DNA of 64,000 nucleotides from Spirodela intermedia (taxonomy: Eukaryota > Streptophyta > Magnoliopsida > Alismatales > Araceae), in assembly GCA_902729315.2 (NCBI GenBank), contig LR746270.1, positions 2,412,501 to 2,476,500 on the forward strand, written 5' to 3'. The position numbers were made by a program, and so were the translations under genes. Positions within the stretch are counted from its first letter, which is position 1. Each line of letters starts with the position of its first letter. The notes under the pieces were generated by a model that was given only the letters and a program-made list of their open reading frames with translations, made no database searches and had not been told where the DNA came from. Below are positions 26,901-39,180 of the stretch, one piece after another.

Positions 26901-29900
26901 TTTCTAACAAACTCAAATAATACTTTTTTGCGGACCAGAGTTTTTATACAAATTGCAACCCTGTTTAGGACATGGTAGATTGGCTGCTGCCCCCCAAAAA
27001 CAGATTGGCTTGTTCCCATTTCAATTCAAATCCCCCAATTCTGAGGACATGGCATCTACCACAAAACGCAGAACAAACTACTTATCATGAAAGAATATCT
27101 CATGTGGATAGAGGGGTATCACATAAGTTGTGGAAGTTTCTGAGTGTGAGACATGGTTGAGATAAGACTGTAGGTTTTCTTATAACACTGCGGGTCTCAA
27201 GTTTCTGGTTCCAGAAGGAACTATGTGCAGCAACAATGTGGAGATAGTGACCACCAATCTTTGGTCCATTGCTTCAAGGGTTGTGTATATTAAAAAATTA
27301 TGTACAAAGACTTTGCACAAGGGTGTCTGAAGTTAATAAATTGTACACTATTATTCATTAAAACTAAATTGGCAAAAAAACCTCCTATTCTGGCGTATCA
27401 AAGGAAAATCAAACAGAGACATCCTGCTAGATATTGGATAATGGATTGTTGAAGACCTTGCTCTACTTACTAACCCGAGCACATCAGAGACAGAGCCAAA
27501 ATATTCTTCTAACATTATTGAGATTAATTAATGAAGGAGATCTTCAAACACCTAGGGAATATTTTACACCACAAAATTATATTTACAGCAAAACTTTTAC
27601 ATTGTCATGATGTTCCATTCTGGAAAAATTCAAACGAACGAAAGAAAACTAAAATAACTACCAAGATGAGAGATAAGCAAGCGACCTTCGAAAATCATGA
27701 CGATTTTTATGAATGGTCCAAATGAAAATTCATCAGGCAAGCAATTTCTTGTGGGCAGTTTCCATTCGATGTCAGCAAGGATGATAATATAATGGCTATG
27801 TAAGGATGATACTAAAAGGTCCTTTATCGAAATAAATACCTTTGTTTTGTTGTTATAGTAGTACTTTTTGTCATTGTTTGTAGTGACTAATGTCCAGTCA
27901 GTACCAGCTATCCTTTCCCTGCATAAGATTAATATTTATAAATTAATGTACGCCAAAACATAGCCCCTTCATAGAAATTCATAAAATCAACAGAAACTTT
28001 TAGAGTAAAATACTATATCCGATGGCCTAAACCTCACCAAAAAGTGATATAAGTCAATGTTACTACACAATTATCACGCACTTACAACGTACTTCAAGCA
28101 CAGTTTATATGATACAGCACCAATAATTAGCAGACTTGCTTCCTTAAAAACAGAGGGAGCTTAATTTAAGACCGCAATAGCAACTCAAGTTATTGTTTGC
28201 CACTAAGTTATTTAGCATTGAAAACTAGAGATCTCTGACTCTGACCAAATCAAATACAGATGATAGAATAGTTCCGCATTATTTAATATTAAAACAAAAC
28301 TCTAATTATTACGACATCCCCACTTTATACTTTTGTCATTTATTTGAGTTGAACAGTTAATGGATTTATTATAGTATCACAGCCAATGGTTGTTCTTAAA
28401 AAAACATGTACACATTTATATTATGCATGCGACAAAACCCAAAACGATTGCTTACACTTGCAGATGTGTGTTAAGGATAGTTCTATAAAATTTAGTACAG
28501 AGAAATATGTTATAAAGCTGAGGAGCACCTCATTCATTAACAATAGCTTTTGTTTTTCAATGACTCTAGCATCTAAAGATTTGCAATTAAGATAATATGC
28601 ACCTTACATGTCTCAAATCGTTAACAACACAAAAGCTGAGTTACGAAATAAGGCAACAAAAAAAAAAAACGCATGGTCAGTCACAAGCTCGCAAGAAATT
28701 TTTTGACCAGTTATATACATTTAAGCTTCTCAATGCAGCATCTAAACTCGAAACGGCAGCAGTTAGAATAGAGAGACAAAAAATAGAACTAGATCAGAAA
28801 ACGCAATAATATTAACAATTAATATAAACATATAGGAGTCATAACTAATAAAAAGGCAAAAAATATAGAAGAGTCATAATAACATCCATATACAATATTA
28901 AATTTGAGAATAGAGTCTATCCTACCAGAAACTCAGCAAGCATACCATGAAACTGGAGTTGGCTGAGCATCTGATTTCCCTGGCTGCAAAAAGCAGAGAG
29001 CAGGTAACTGAAACTCAATAACTTGTTGAAATATCTAATCTAACAGCAATCAAAAAGGGCAATGCATCTACCTCGCCTTTAAAACACAAAGGCTTTTCAT
29101 ATGTTGATTTGCCCGTAATGGAATTGTAATAGTATATGGCACCATTCTCGGTTCTGTGTGAGGTCCATGCATCTGTTTCTTCATTCTTAGCAAAATCCGC
29201 ATTCTTGCCCAAGGCTTCAGCAGCATGTTCTGTACCTGATCCATGACCAACAAGTCAGTCTAAAATGTCACAGGAATGGGGTCTCAACAGCCCGTGGAAA
29301 CCAGAAATGGTAGCAGTTTATCATTTAAGATCTGAACTTCAGAGATCCAGAACAGATGCCTAATGCCCCTTCCCACACTACCACTGCCCTGCCTCCTCCA
29401 CCCAACACCCTTCATGCACACTGCAATCCACCATCACCCCACAAACCAAACCTCTCCTTATCTAGTGAACCCTTTTTCCAGGGCCTCTCATGTTCCCATA
29501 CTACACCCAGCTGTAGCCCCTTTCATCAGTTCCCTTAGGAGACCATGTCCTCTACCTATCTGCTCACACGCCTCTTCCTCTTCCTATCTGACTACATCCT
29601 TTCTACCCTATCCGCCGCAGAATCCACCCTTTTCCAATCTAGGAGCCCACTTCCCACATACATGGCTACCACCAACGGGAAAGTCATTGGATGGGCTGGG
29701 CCGATACTAGGCTCAGGTTTCAGAAGATCTAGCGCAGAACCTAGTTTCCAGACTTTCTTGGGATCAAGTCCAGACTTTGTATGAGGTGACCACAGCTGTG
29801 CCATGCCTGACCCATTTCCATCCCTAAACATTGTTCTGCATGATCATTCTGTGGAACCTGAATCAAAGAAATAAGAACAGGGAAAAAAATTACCAATGCC

Positions 29901-31591
29901 TTCAGTAGCTGATTGTGCACTAAAATCCTTCCCTGCCTGGACAAGTTCAACTGTCGCAGATTGCATTCCTGCAGAAGAAACAGGGGCAGAAATCCCAGGA
30001 GGCTGCAAATTTGGCGAAGGAACATAAGGCATACTCTGCATAGCCATTGGAAAAGCAGGAAGAGCACCAGCATACGGTACAAATTGGGCATGTTGCGCAG
30101 TGCCCACATGAGGACCATGCAACCAAAGAGCCTGAGGAGCTACAGGCTGAGGAGGTATTGATGGATAAGTTGGATAATTTTGCTGTTGCATATTTTGCAG
30201 AATTGAAACTGGAGCCGGAACCAAATTTTGTGGAGCTGAAACAGGAGATTGCAAAATGGGCCTTGATGAAGATGAGTCCACATTTGTTGGCTGAATAGTA
30301 AGACTCGGAGGCAAATTGGTAGAATCCAACCTCGATGGTCCTTGGCCAGCATTTCCTGGCATCCCAGATGGCCTAGAAAATGATGGGACAATGGACATTC
30401 GAATGGTTGCAGAATTCAAATTAGGAGATGGAGGTAGATTTGTACTAAAACTAGGAGGCACATGTGCCACTGACAGCGAGGATTGTGAAGTAATTGATGA
30501 AGAAGTAACAGTAATGGGCTCTGCTACAGCTGCACCTGAGGTAGTCTGCAATAATTCAGAAAGTCAGATCATCAGCACACAAGTAAAAACTCTCTAAGAA
30601 AAATGAGTGAAGATAAACATACCGACTTTGATGACACTGCCTTCTGTGAGGAATCAACTGTCCCAGCATGGGAATTAACACTGTATGAGAAGCTTGTTGA
30701 TGATGACAACTGTGCAACAGCTGAAGGATTCTGTTTAATTGAACCCAGTGAATTTGAATTTAAACCCACTGATTGCCCAGCAACGGACTGTTGAAATGAT
30801 GGAACAACTGCCGAAGGTATCGATAGGTCAGCATGCAGATTAGTGTTACCTGTAACCTGGAAAAGAAGCACACAGCAGTTTAATGGTACTGTAGAATAGA
30901 ATAATATCAAAGTAACGTAAAGTAAAGAACTCAGTTGGACTTACAATGGAAGGCTGAAACTGCTGACTTAATGTGGGATTAACATTAGACAGTGAAGAGA
31001 TATTATATGAAAAAGAAGGCCTCAACACTGAAGCTTGCCCAGGAACTGGTGGTTGAAGAGCAGATGGCGGCATTGGTGGTGTTATTTTTACAATCTGAAT
31101 AAAAAAACAAGTAGGAACATAACAAATAAATATAAAAACTAGGAAATTGTATAATGGCCATGATACCAAAAGACTTCGACACTCACAGGAGAAGATAATG
31201 ATTGTTGAGGACTCCCAGAAGTAGAGTTCGATCTTGGAAAGACATTGTAAGAAAAGGGAGGCAATGGGGCAATGTTGCCTGTTGAGGTGAAAATTTTGGG
31301 TTGAACATGCTCTTGTGATGTCCCAGAGGCAACAGTGTCGAATCCCCTTGAAGTCGGGGATGATAGGCCTCCGACAGCAGGCAGACCGATAGTTCTTAAT
31401 GAACCTGAAATTGGATTAGGCGAAGCAGTCGTTTGAGAAGGACCTGCATCTGATCCTTGAAGAGATTGACCAGACGGTGCAGAAGCGACAGTCAAACTTC
31501 GTGTACCAGAAGCAGATCCTACAATTCCCGTGTCAGTGTCCAAACTGACTGAATCTTGCCTGTCTTGTAGTGTCCGATCAGAAGATGACAT
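17934..31591 (-). CDS. PRP40C: Pre-mRNA-processing protein 40C-like (WW and FF domains)
   Basis: Sixteen minus-strand exons: 31187-31591, 30945-31094, 30623-30856, 29894-30545, 29072-29235, 28946-28983, 27840-27918, 26075-26539, 25766-25849, 23532-23672, 23324-23430, 23101-23212, 19682-19825, 19400-19546, 18655-18777, 17934-18281; 1130 residues. This class (plant PRP40C, related to animal TCERG1) couples RNA polymerase II to splicing: WW domains bind proline-rich or CTD peptides, and FF domains bind phosphopeptides. Residues 1 to about 480 are Ser/Pro/Gln-rich and disordered. WW1 is 504-529 (WTSHRTENGAIYYYN, then STYEKP, with Tyr at the second Trp place). WW2 is 556-581 with both tryptophans and is split across three exons. 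An acidic stretch (DSDDEDN) precedes the FF repeats, which fill about 725-1090, with a long charged helix in exon 14. The end SPKRPRHRAV looks like a nuclear localisation signal. The product is longer than the ~835 residues I recall for Arabidopsis, mainly at the N-terminus. Confidence 0.92.
18847..19399. repeat. 142-bp tandem array at a PRP40C splice donor
   Basis: Four units start near 18847, 18992, 19134 and 19276. The middle copies are almost identical; the first has two small insertions. The array fills the 5' part of the intron after exon 14. On the minus strand the intron begins GTTGCTATTTTCATTA, and that sequence recurs in each unit, next to ATG instead of the exon's AAG. The near identity points to recent expansion or homogenisation. 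Confidence 0.95.
20519..22480. mobile_element. Large foldback (inverted-repeat) element in PRP40C intron
   Basis: Two arms of roughly 0.95 kb are inverted copies of each other with a short loop near 21450-21500. The left end CTTCTCAACCAAATGGGACA at about 20526 is matched in reverse complement near 22455-22475. Matching pairs continue inward: the GTGAATATTCA region at about 20621 against 22370, the GTCAAGGTCGTGC-like segment at about 20862 against 22115, and CACTGCTTAAGCCA/TGGCTTAAGCAGTGG near 21255-21270 and 21670-21685. The arms carry related but broken open frames and have drifted visibly. No transposase and no clear target duplication is seen, so it may be a foldback or long-TIR transposon, or an inverted duplication. 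It lies in the 3.3-kb intron between exons 12 and 13. Confidence 0.85.
25547..25616. repeat. Short tandem duplication in PRP40C intron
   Basis: A ~38-bp unit containing AAGTGCACACAATGCTAA and TGTTAA occurs twice in succession in the intron before exon 9. Confidence 0.85.
29340..29830. other. Pyrimidine-rich segment in PRP40C intron
   Basis: This part of the intron between exons 4 and 5 is much richer in C and T than the rest. It opens several short proline-rich frames on the plus strand and a 79-codon frame on the minus strand. None resembles a known protein. An inserted sequence is possible but not shown. Confidence 0.4.
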
Positions 31592-31602
31592 AATTTATTA
31601 AT

Positions 31603-33807
31603 CTAGAAAGAATATCATAGAAACAAAAGAGATGAATCAGACTAAAACCATGTCAAAATTTGAGAAATTAAATCATAACTCCACAAAAAAATGACAATAA
31701 CCAGAAAAAAGACTGCCTGGTATAACTCTGTCAGTATAACGACCGAATCCGACTGAAAATAAAAAAAGCAAACAAAGAAAGAAATACATAGCAAACCATG
31801 CAACCTAGTCAAATTCTATTACGTCATTAGGCCACAAAAACAGGAACAGCTACACAAAAAAGAGCTTCAAAAACCCCACAATGAATCTCGTACTGGGCTA
31901 CGCCCATATTCAAACTAGGGCTAAACAGTCCCCTGCCTCACCACCAGGCCATCTCAACAAAAAAAAAGAAAAATTGGAGAAAAATTATCTTTCTCTTATA
32001 AATATAATGCATTTTATTTATAAATTATGTGCATCTAAAAACTTCTATTTATACTATATAATCAGCTACTCCAACAAAGTCTGTTAGCATTTACAGTACG
32101 ACCATCAGTGGGCAGATGGTCCATTTAGCGAATATATTCCTGGTGACAGGATGTTCCTAGATGAACTTGTACACAATGTGTCTTGGCAACTTAGTGTTAC
32201 ATGTGCAAACCAAGCCACTTTCTCATCTGAGCTAACTTCAAGGAGAATTGCAGACCATCAATGATCCATGTGGTGACAGTCACCATGAAAAAAAAAAAAA
32301 TCAATAGTCAATGTTTAGAAAAGCAAGCAGTTTCAAAGTTGCTGAAAAAACTTAATTTTCTTCACAACCCCAACCAGAAATCTACCCAAAGTTTTCACCT
32401 GGAAATTCTCAAGGTACATAATTTTAGATATTATTTGAAATATCTGGAGCTACATCCAGAAGATGATTGCATTAAGATGATGCTCTTACTATAATTTTTG
32501 TTCATGCAGTGCAAGCCTCTTTTCACAACATACAATCTCATAACATCCATTAGGTTCACCCATGTTATGAAGTGATTTATACTCTATTCTCTAGAAACCA
32601 TCTAGAATTAACATTACTCCAGGTCCTAATATGCAGTTATGCCCCGTTTAAAAAAATAGAAGTCCAAATGTGTATATCATCCTGCCCGATTGAAGCAAGA
32701 ATTGCCTGTTAGTTCATATATGATATACGACATCATCACCATCCTGTTACCAGGAGAAGTATCATTTCATTAGAGTTCATTATCATTCAAGCATCTGTAC
32801 CCAAAAAGACCCCTGGTCAACTCCCCACCCCCACCCCGCAGCTAAAACAACACAGCATAGATGAACCCAATGCAACCAATCTAGTGTGAAGAAAAAAATA
32901 CGAATCAAAGACATTGAAAGAAAAGCCCCACTAGTGTATAAAATACACAACATTTTCAATAAGCCAATGAGGCCAATAACGGAACAGTAACAGCAACAAC
33001 AAATTATGCCCGAAAAAAGAGGTGTAAGAGAGAAATGAAGCAACCAAATTCAGCAACCTTCTATTGGGCGCGAGCCACTTCTAGAAAATTAAACCTTCGT
33101 CTCTGATAAGCTTAATCACCAAAAAAAAAAGGCCATCTTCAGGCGAATAGAAATAATCTGGATGGAATCTTCCCTGAAGAGCAACGCATCGACAAAAAAT
33201 GTGTATAGGTGCATGAGAAATTTGTTTCAGTTACAGTCCAGATTTTGTGGACAAAGGCTTTTTCGTCCCCTGACCGCATACTGCTGGCCATTTTTAAAGG
33301 AGATTTCATGGATAAATATTCACTAGGCCATCTTAAGGTTATATAATTTCTCAAATATGGGATGGAAAAAGTAGTGATCAAATAGATACACCACGATCAT
33401 AGAATCAGAGAATCTACAACAGTGGTAATTTCTCTACGCCGGTTACGCCACAAAGATCTGATAGAAACTATTTGACAGTGCATGAGAATAGTACATCAAC
33501 GGTAAATGTTTCAGGGTAATAGGTATCTAGAAACCTAACCCTCTTTAAATCCTACAGTCCATCTAACTAGGAAGTTAATCGTTGTAACCGAAACAAAGGC
33601 AGCTAATGAAAATTACAGGGGCACTAAAATTGTTTCGGGTGTACTAATTTACTCACATTTTACACATCACAGAAGGTATACAAGGTATCAGGCGGTCTCT
33701 TCCCATCTCATTCCATTTCGAACTCCAGCTCACATAGATCAAGGACACAGGAACCAGAAAAAAAAAAGCAAATTCTTGAAAAAAAATATCAAACTTGAAA
33801 ACCTTAC
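31603..33807 (-). other. Probable 5' untranslated intron of PRP40C
   Basis: On the minus strand a good donor (CAG/GTAAGG) lies at 33807 and a good acceptor (TTCTTTCTAG) at 31603, eleven bases upstream of the ATG. This implies a 2205-bp leader intron with the first untranslated exon running upstream from 33808. No coding frame of interest is seen inside. It is inferred from splice signals only. Confidence 0.6.
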
Positions 33808-34043
33808 CTGGAAACTAAGGCCTTGCTAATCTTCACCCTCCAATAAAAAGACCTACACCTCTTGTGCTTGAAACCCTAAAACCACGTTCGCAGACGGACA
33901 ACTTCTCGCACCCTATATGAAGGCCGAATGCAGAGTAAAGGAGGGAGGAGAAGCAGCACCGGGTTGTGACAGATGGACGCATTCACCAGCCATAAAATGG
34001 TAAGATGAAGGGGTAGAGGTGGGCGGAAACAAAGGAGATCAGC

Positions 34044-34065
34044 AGAGAGAGAGAGAGAGAGAGAG
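34044..34065. repeat. (GA)n tract upstream of PRP40C
   Basis: About 11 GA dinucleotides 230 bp upstream of the proposed first splice donor of PRP40C, thus in or near its promoter (it reads CT on the gene strand). Confidence 0.95.
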
Positions 34066-34465
34066 GTGCCCAGGTCCTTGGGCGAGGAAACAACCTTCGA
34101 GAGGTGCGCGGGATGAAAACCCTCCGAGACCTACGAGAGGAGGGAAGGGCCGGGGGGGAGTCGAAAGTCCGGATTTAAGTACCCCCAGGAAGAGAGGGAA
34201 TCACTTCGTCGGGGTTACCAAACGCCGAGGGTGATAACGTTTTCCCGGAATATCTTCAAGCGGTCGTCTCACTCTTCATATAATCAAACGAGCAACCCGT
34301 TTTGTCTCATAAAAACATTGGGCCCACATAATTCACAATCTATGTAAGTAATTGGGTTTTATTGGGCTACCAAGACAAGCCATACTAGTCACTTTGGCCA
34401 GGCTTCGGCTCAGAAACGAGCTTAGCTATTTTCATCCCCCTCTCAGCCTCAATTTATGAGCTTGT

Positions 34466-34501
<36 letters not shown>

Positions 34502-36300
34502 GTCAATGAGCTGTCACTTGATTTCTTTCATCCCCTCCACTAGCCTATTTGCAATTCCAAAAATAATGATGACATTTTACATGTATGTAAAAATATGCAT
34601 CCCCTCATCTTGCCTCTTTGTTGGCTCAAATCTAAGATTTAAAAATGATATTGAGATAAAAATGTGGGGTTGAACAGATAAAATTATAATTTTGACTTTA
34701 GTCAATTATCTTCAAGATCTTCAAACCTTAAGTCATCCATATTTTTAGGTATAATCATATTGGATTCAAGATTTTTTTAAGTGGTTCAACTTTAGTTGCA
34801 TCAATTCTCCAAGAACGTTATATATGTTCAGCCTACATCATATTTCAAAAAAAATCTTCTAAATTCATGTCGCTAAGGGCTTAGCTACCTTGAGTGATTG
34901 AGTGAAATATTAATTTTGGTGAGAGTTGGATGAATCATGAAAATTATTGATTTATAGGATTTTTCTTCTTGATTTTACCTGAATTTGGTTGTATGTCCAT
35001 CTTCAATGTCAAAGGGAGAATATCTTGATTTTTTATCTGCTTTCAATCTGATTCTTTATGTTTTTGAGTTCAGATTAGTTCCATTTTCATTTACAAGTTG
35101 GATTTTGTATCATAAATTGATTGGTTCATCCTAGATTTGAAATGATGATTTTGTTCTTTTTAGTACATTAATTTGATTTTCTGAATATTTTTTTATTGAA
35201 TTAGTTCTAAACCCATTTCCACATTTAATTTCGTCTAGTTTTCCAAATCACATCATTGTTTCCTGGTAAAATGTGTTTTATTAAAATCACATTTTTTGTT
35301 TGTTTATTTTGACAACTGTTATTTATTTGAGGTGATGTAAATAAATATTATATATATTATTATTATTTCATTTTATGATAATAAATCCTTGTCAATTTTT
35401 TTCAATCTGATAAACTTTATCATAATGGTGACTTATGACCCCTCTACCATCTCAATATTATTTTTTATAATTATATTATATATTTTTTATGCAAATTTGA
35501 GTGACCTTTGTTGTTGGTCAAATAATAAGAAGTCAATGAGTCAAGTAATCAAATTTAAGTTTCATTATATCTTCTTCAACAAGATTAAAACGACAACATA
35601 TTCTACATTTAACTAAAATTTCTTATGATAATAATATACCAAATATCAAGCTTTTATCATCATCTTCTTCGTTGGGTTTCAAGATACACTCCAAGTTAAT
35701 GACTTCATTTGGAAATAACCCAAGATATGACATTTTTTAATATTTATGACAAAACTTCTGATTAATTATTATTTAATAACTAAAAATAGGTGAATCATGT
35801 GATTAGATCTTAGCTACTAGAGCTATAAATTTAGAAGTTAATTTTAGGTTAAAATTCTATCTAATTTGAGCCCAATAATCAACACTTGTGATTGATAAAT
35901 GGTTGATCTAGTGAAACATCAAAATAAATGTTCTTAGAGAGTTGGCACATGTAGATGGTCAAAGGACTTCCAAAAATCAAAAATAATTTGAATTTGGAAA
36001 CAAGAATGCATTAATATTAAAATCAAAGAAAGGAGATTGAGATACTATAAATAGTTGGCCCAAGCCAAATAATTATAATATTTTCAATCCAATCCCCCTC
36101 TTTTGAATCCAAGCATTGGAACAAAATTCAATACAAAGAAGAAGACATCTATATAAAGTATCTGAAAAAAAAAATATGCTAAAAAAAATAATGTAAAAAT
36201 CAAAGAAGAATTTCTATAAATTGAAGCAAGCTTCAAAGTAGTAGTAGTACAAAATTTTCTAGTTTTATAGATGAAATAATTTTTAAAAATGTCAAATGAA
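34066..36300. other. AT-rich spacer
   Basis: No gene is recognised. The sequence is strongly AT-rich beyond 34500 with only short frames. A (CT)n run of 16 units lies at 34468-34499. Part may be the remains of the retroelement recognised just downstream. Confidence 0.6.
34468..34499. repeat. (CT)n microsatellite
   Basis: Sixteen uninterrupted CT dinucleotides, about 400 bp upstream of the GA tract of PRP40C. Confidence 0.95.
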
Positions 36301-36960
36301 TCATTGCTACTACATGCATGAACTTGAGATCTATTATATCATCATATTACTTTATGTGGATGATATGTTGATTACATGAGATGGCATGTAAGTAACTAAC
36401 GAGCTAAAACATTTGCTAGCAAAGAAGTTTGCTATGAAAAACTTGAGGACTGCATGGTAAAAATTTTAGATGAAAAACACAATGATAACTTTGATAGTTT
36501 CTCAAGATCGCTTTAGTAAAATTGCATTGAGAAGGTGACTAATAGGTTCAAGATGCAAACTACAAGTTCGATAAGAACTTTTATCCAATCACTTTGTATT
36601 TTTAAAGAATCAATTACCTAAGTTAGTAAAAAAGAGAGGGTATAAAGGAAACTTTCTTACTAAACTAGGTAGAAATCATGAAATCATTGATCTAACAAAA
36701 AAACCCTAATATTTCATTCTATAAAAAAAAAACCAATTGGATTACTATTTTGTTTGCAATCTATTGGACAATAAAGAATTAATACTTAAAAGAGATCATC
36801 AGATGGAAAAGCCAAATGAACATTTTGATATAGTCAAACATCACAAAGAGATTGAGATTATACATAACTTAAATTGGTCTTCAAGATTCACTAAGACATT
36901 GAAAGAGTTCAAGAACTTTTTTTTTTGCTTGAAGATTAGTCAACAAGTAGGTACATAAAA
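36301..36960 (+). pseudogene. Decayed Ty1/copia-type reverse transcriptase fragment
   Basis: The translation around 36353-36364 reads LLYVDDMLI, the catalytic box of copia reverse transcriptases. Downstream, after frame shifts, it reads LAKKFAMKNLRTAW and LIVSQDRFSKIALRR, which match in order the family's FxMKDLG and LSQ-YI-KVL-RF segments. Several stops and frame changes break it. A later 73-codon frame (36737-36958) could derive from the RNase H end, but this is weak. No long terminal repeats were identified. It is inactive. Confidence 0.6.
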
Positions 36961-37254
36961 AATAATATAAGTAAAGTCAACGGCAAGTAAGAACAAAAAT
37001 TTGTATTTCAATCTATATACCCCCTTTTCTGCTTTCAATCTATTGTTGTTGTACTTATTTCCATTGTACAAGGAGGTTACACTTGTCACCGAATTGAAGC
37101 ACCCAAAGGAGGGAGGGTATATCAATAATCATATAAAACCCATGATAAGACTATGATAGTGAGAATGGGAGATTAGCACTGTATAAGTTAAATTAATTAA
37201 TTAATATTTTATGATATAAATTATACAAAAAAGGAAGATTAATAGAAGAAGATT
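36961..37254. other. Short AT-rich spacer
   Basis: Between the retroelement remnant and the stop codon of the PPR gene; presumably includes the PPR 3' untranslated region. Nothing else is seen. Confidence 0.5.
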
Positions 37255-39180
37255 CTAGAATGCAATATTCTCATCTTCTTCGGGAAAGGATACAAGTTGT
37301 CCCTCCATACTTTGATGGGCTCTCATTTGAGTTCGGATCATTTCCAAGACTGATCTTAGCTCTGCATGGCATGGGTGCATACCACCCCCAGCAAGGAACT
37401 CATTGACCCTCCCGTTGACCTCAATTGAGCTGCATCCAGGCACCTTCTTGGGCCCCACCTCCTTGGCCTCCCTCCTCAGCCTTCCCACCTGGTCCCACCG
37501 GGAGGCCTCACCATACAGATTAGACAGCATAATCCGGGCCCACGGATCGAACGGGTCCAATTCAATCAGCCTCTCCGCCACGACCGAGCCCACTCTCAGA
37601 TCATTGTGGGTCCTGCAGGCACTCAACAAGGCTCCCCATACAACCGCATTGGGGCCCATGGGCATGGACATGGCAAGATCATAAGCATCCATCAGGTGAC
37701 CCTTTCGGCCAAGGAGGTTGATCATGCACCCGTAGTGCTCCATCTCCGGTGAGATGTCAAAGTCAACCTCCATGGATTTGAAGATCCTCAAACCTTCTAA
37801 AAGGAGCCCTCCGTGAGCGCACGCGTTGAGTACCCCTACCAGCGTGACCCCGTCGGGACGCACCCCCTCCGCCCGCATCTGGCCGAAGAGCCGCACCGCC
37901 TGCCGCGCCCTACCGTGCGCGGCTAGCCCGCATATCATCGCGGTCCAGGGGCGGAGCCCTCGCCGGCCGGGCATTTTATCGAACACCTGCAGCGCCCTCT
38001 CCACGCTCCCGCACTTGGCGTACATGTCGATGAGCGCAGCGTCGAGGGAGCCGTCCACATTGAGGCGCCACTTGTCTATGTACGCATGCGCCCACGCGCC
38101 GGTCTCCAGCGCGCCGGCGGCACAGCAGGCGGCGAGGACGCTGCACAGGGTTTGGCCATTAGGCCGTAGGCCGGCACGCCCCATGCGGCGGAACAGCTCC
38201 AGCGCAGCCCTGCTTCGGCTCGCTTGGGACGTGCCCGAGATGACAGTATTCCATGAGATGAGGTCTCTGTGGGGCATTTGCTCGAACAGGTGGAGGGCCT
38301 CGTTGAGCTCGCCGTTGGAAAGCAGCTGGTGGATCATGGCGTTGTGAAGGACCAGATTCTTGCGGGGGAATTCGTCGAATACCTGGCGTGCGAGGTGGAG
38401 ACGGCCGGAGGTGGCGTAGGATCTGACCAGCTCGGTGCCGAGGAAGGCGTCGATTTCTACGCCCGTCTTGAGGAGAAGGCAGTGGATGGCCATGGCGGTG
38501 GAGAGATTTCCCGTCTGGGTGGTGGCGCAGAGGGCGACGGCCAGCGCCACCTCGTCGGGGACCAGGCTGGTCTCCGATCTCATCTCGACGAAGAGGGCCA
38601 TCGCCATTTTAGGGCAATTTGAGGAGACCAGAGCCCCGATCATCACAGTCCAGGAGACCAATCCCGGTTGGGGAATCTCCCCGAACAGCTTCAAGGCAGA
38701 ACCGAGCCGTGCCGTTCCCGCGTAGAACCCCGTCATGGCGCAGGTGACGAACTCGTTGGGACCAAATCCACGCTTCGTAACCTGCGAGTGGATCTGGTCC
38801 AGCTCCCGATTCCTCGGACGGCATGCGGCCGCCTTGATGAGGTAGAGGAAGGTGTGGCCGTCGGGGGGTTCGCCGGCGCGGATCATCAGCCTGTACAGGA
38901 GCAGCGGGGCGGCGTCTGCGGATTTGGAGGGAGAAGACGAGTCAGTGAGTTCTCGGAGCATGGAATTCCACCTGAATGTTTCCGGCGAGCAGCTCGCGGC
39001 GGCGGCGGCGCTGGACAAGCGGTGGTGTGGCTCTCCGGCGCGAGGAAAGTGGAGGGGAGAGAGAAGGCGACGGCCAAGGGGAGAAGGGTGGCAGCGTCGG
39101 AGGCATGACATTTGCGGCGGTCTTCCATCAGTAGATAGCTGGGGGCGGACTGCGGACGACAATCGTATAATACTCCACAA
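37255..39180 (-). CDS. Pentatricopeptide repeat protein, PLS class, E subgroup
   Basis: A single uninterrupted frame of 641 residues, as is usual for plant PPR genes. PPR proteins bind single-stranded organellar RNA, one base per repeat, and PLS-E members are specificity factors for C-to-U editing. The Arg-rich N-terminus (about 1-60) suits a mitochondrial or plastid presequence. PLS repeats run from about residue 105 to 525, recognisable by RDLISWNTVISG, ALIDMYAKCGSVERALQVFD, LRPNGQTLCSVLAAC and GVRPDGVTLVGVLNAC. The E region follows (NAVVWGALLSACRTHNDLRVG, DPWARIMLSNLYGEASRWDQVG, VPGCSSIEVNGRVNEFLAGG). The protein stops at ENIAF with no DYW deaminase, so it would need a partner deaminase. 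An ATG 24 codons downstream (MSCLRRC) is an alternative start. The target RNA cannot be told without computing the repeat code. Confidence 0.95.
   Translation of the reverse strand: MWSIIRLSSAVRPQLSTDGRPPQMSCLRRCHPSPLGRRLLSPLHFPRAGEPHHRLSSAAAAASCSPETFRWNSMLRELTDSSSPSKSADAAPLLLYRLMIRAGEPPDGHTFLYLIKAAACRPRNRELDQIHSQVTKRGFGPNEFVTCAMTGFYAGTARLGSALKLFGEIPQPGLVSWTVMIGALVSSNCPKMAMALFVEMRSETSLVPDEVALAVALCATTQTGNLSTAMAIHCLLLKTGVEIDAFLGTELVRSYATSGRLHLARQVFDEFPRKNLVLHNAMIHQLLSNGELNEALHLFEQMPHRDLISWNTVISGTSQASRSRAALELFRRMGRAGLRPNGQTLCSVLAACCAAGALETGAWAHAYIDKWRLNVDGSLDAALIDMYAKCGSVERALQVFDKMPGRRGLRPWTAMICGLAAHGRARQAVRLFGQMRAEGVRPDGVTLVGVLNACAHGGLLLEGLRIFKSMEVDFDISPEMEHYGCMINLLGRKGHLMDAYDLAMSMPMGPNAVVWGALLSACRTHNDLRVGSVVAERLIELDPFDPWARIMLSNLYGEASRWDQVGRLRREAKEVGPKKVPGCSSIEVNGRVNEFLAGGGMHPCHAELRSVLEMIRTQMRAHQSMEGQLVSFPEEDENIAF

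Noticed and set aside
29356-29831. Proline-rich frames inside a PRP40C intron as a gene
   Set aside because: They come from a pyrimidine-rich stretch, have no recognisable domain, and lie between well-supported exons on the other strand.
31885-31960. GC-rich block in the PRP40C leader intron as a tRNA
   Set aside because: No cloverleaf pairing or proper B-box (GGTTCGAATCC-like) could be made out.
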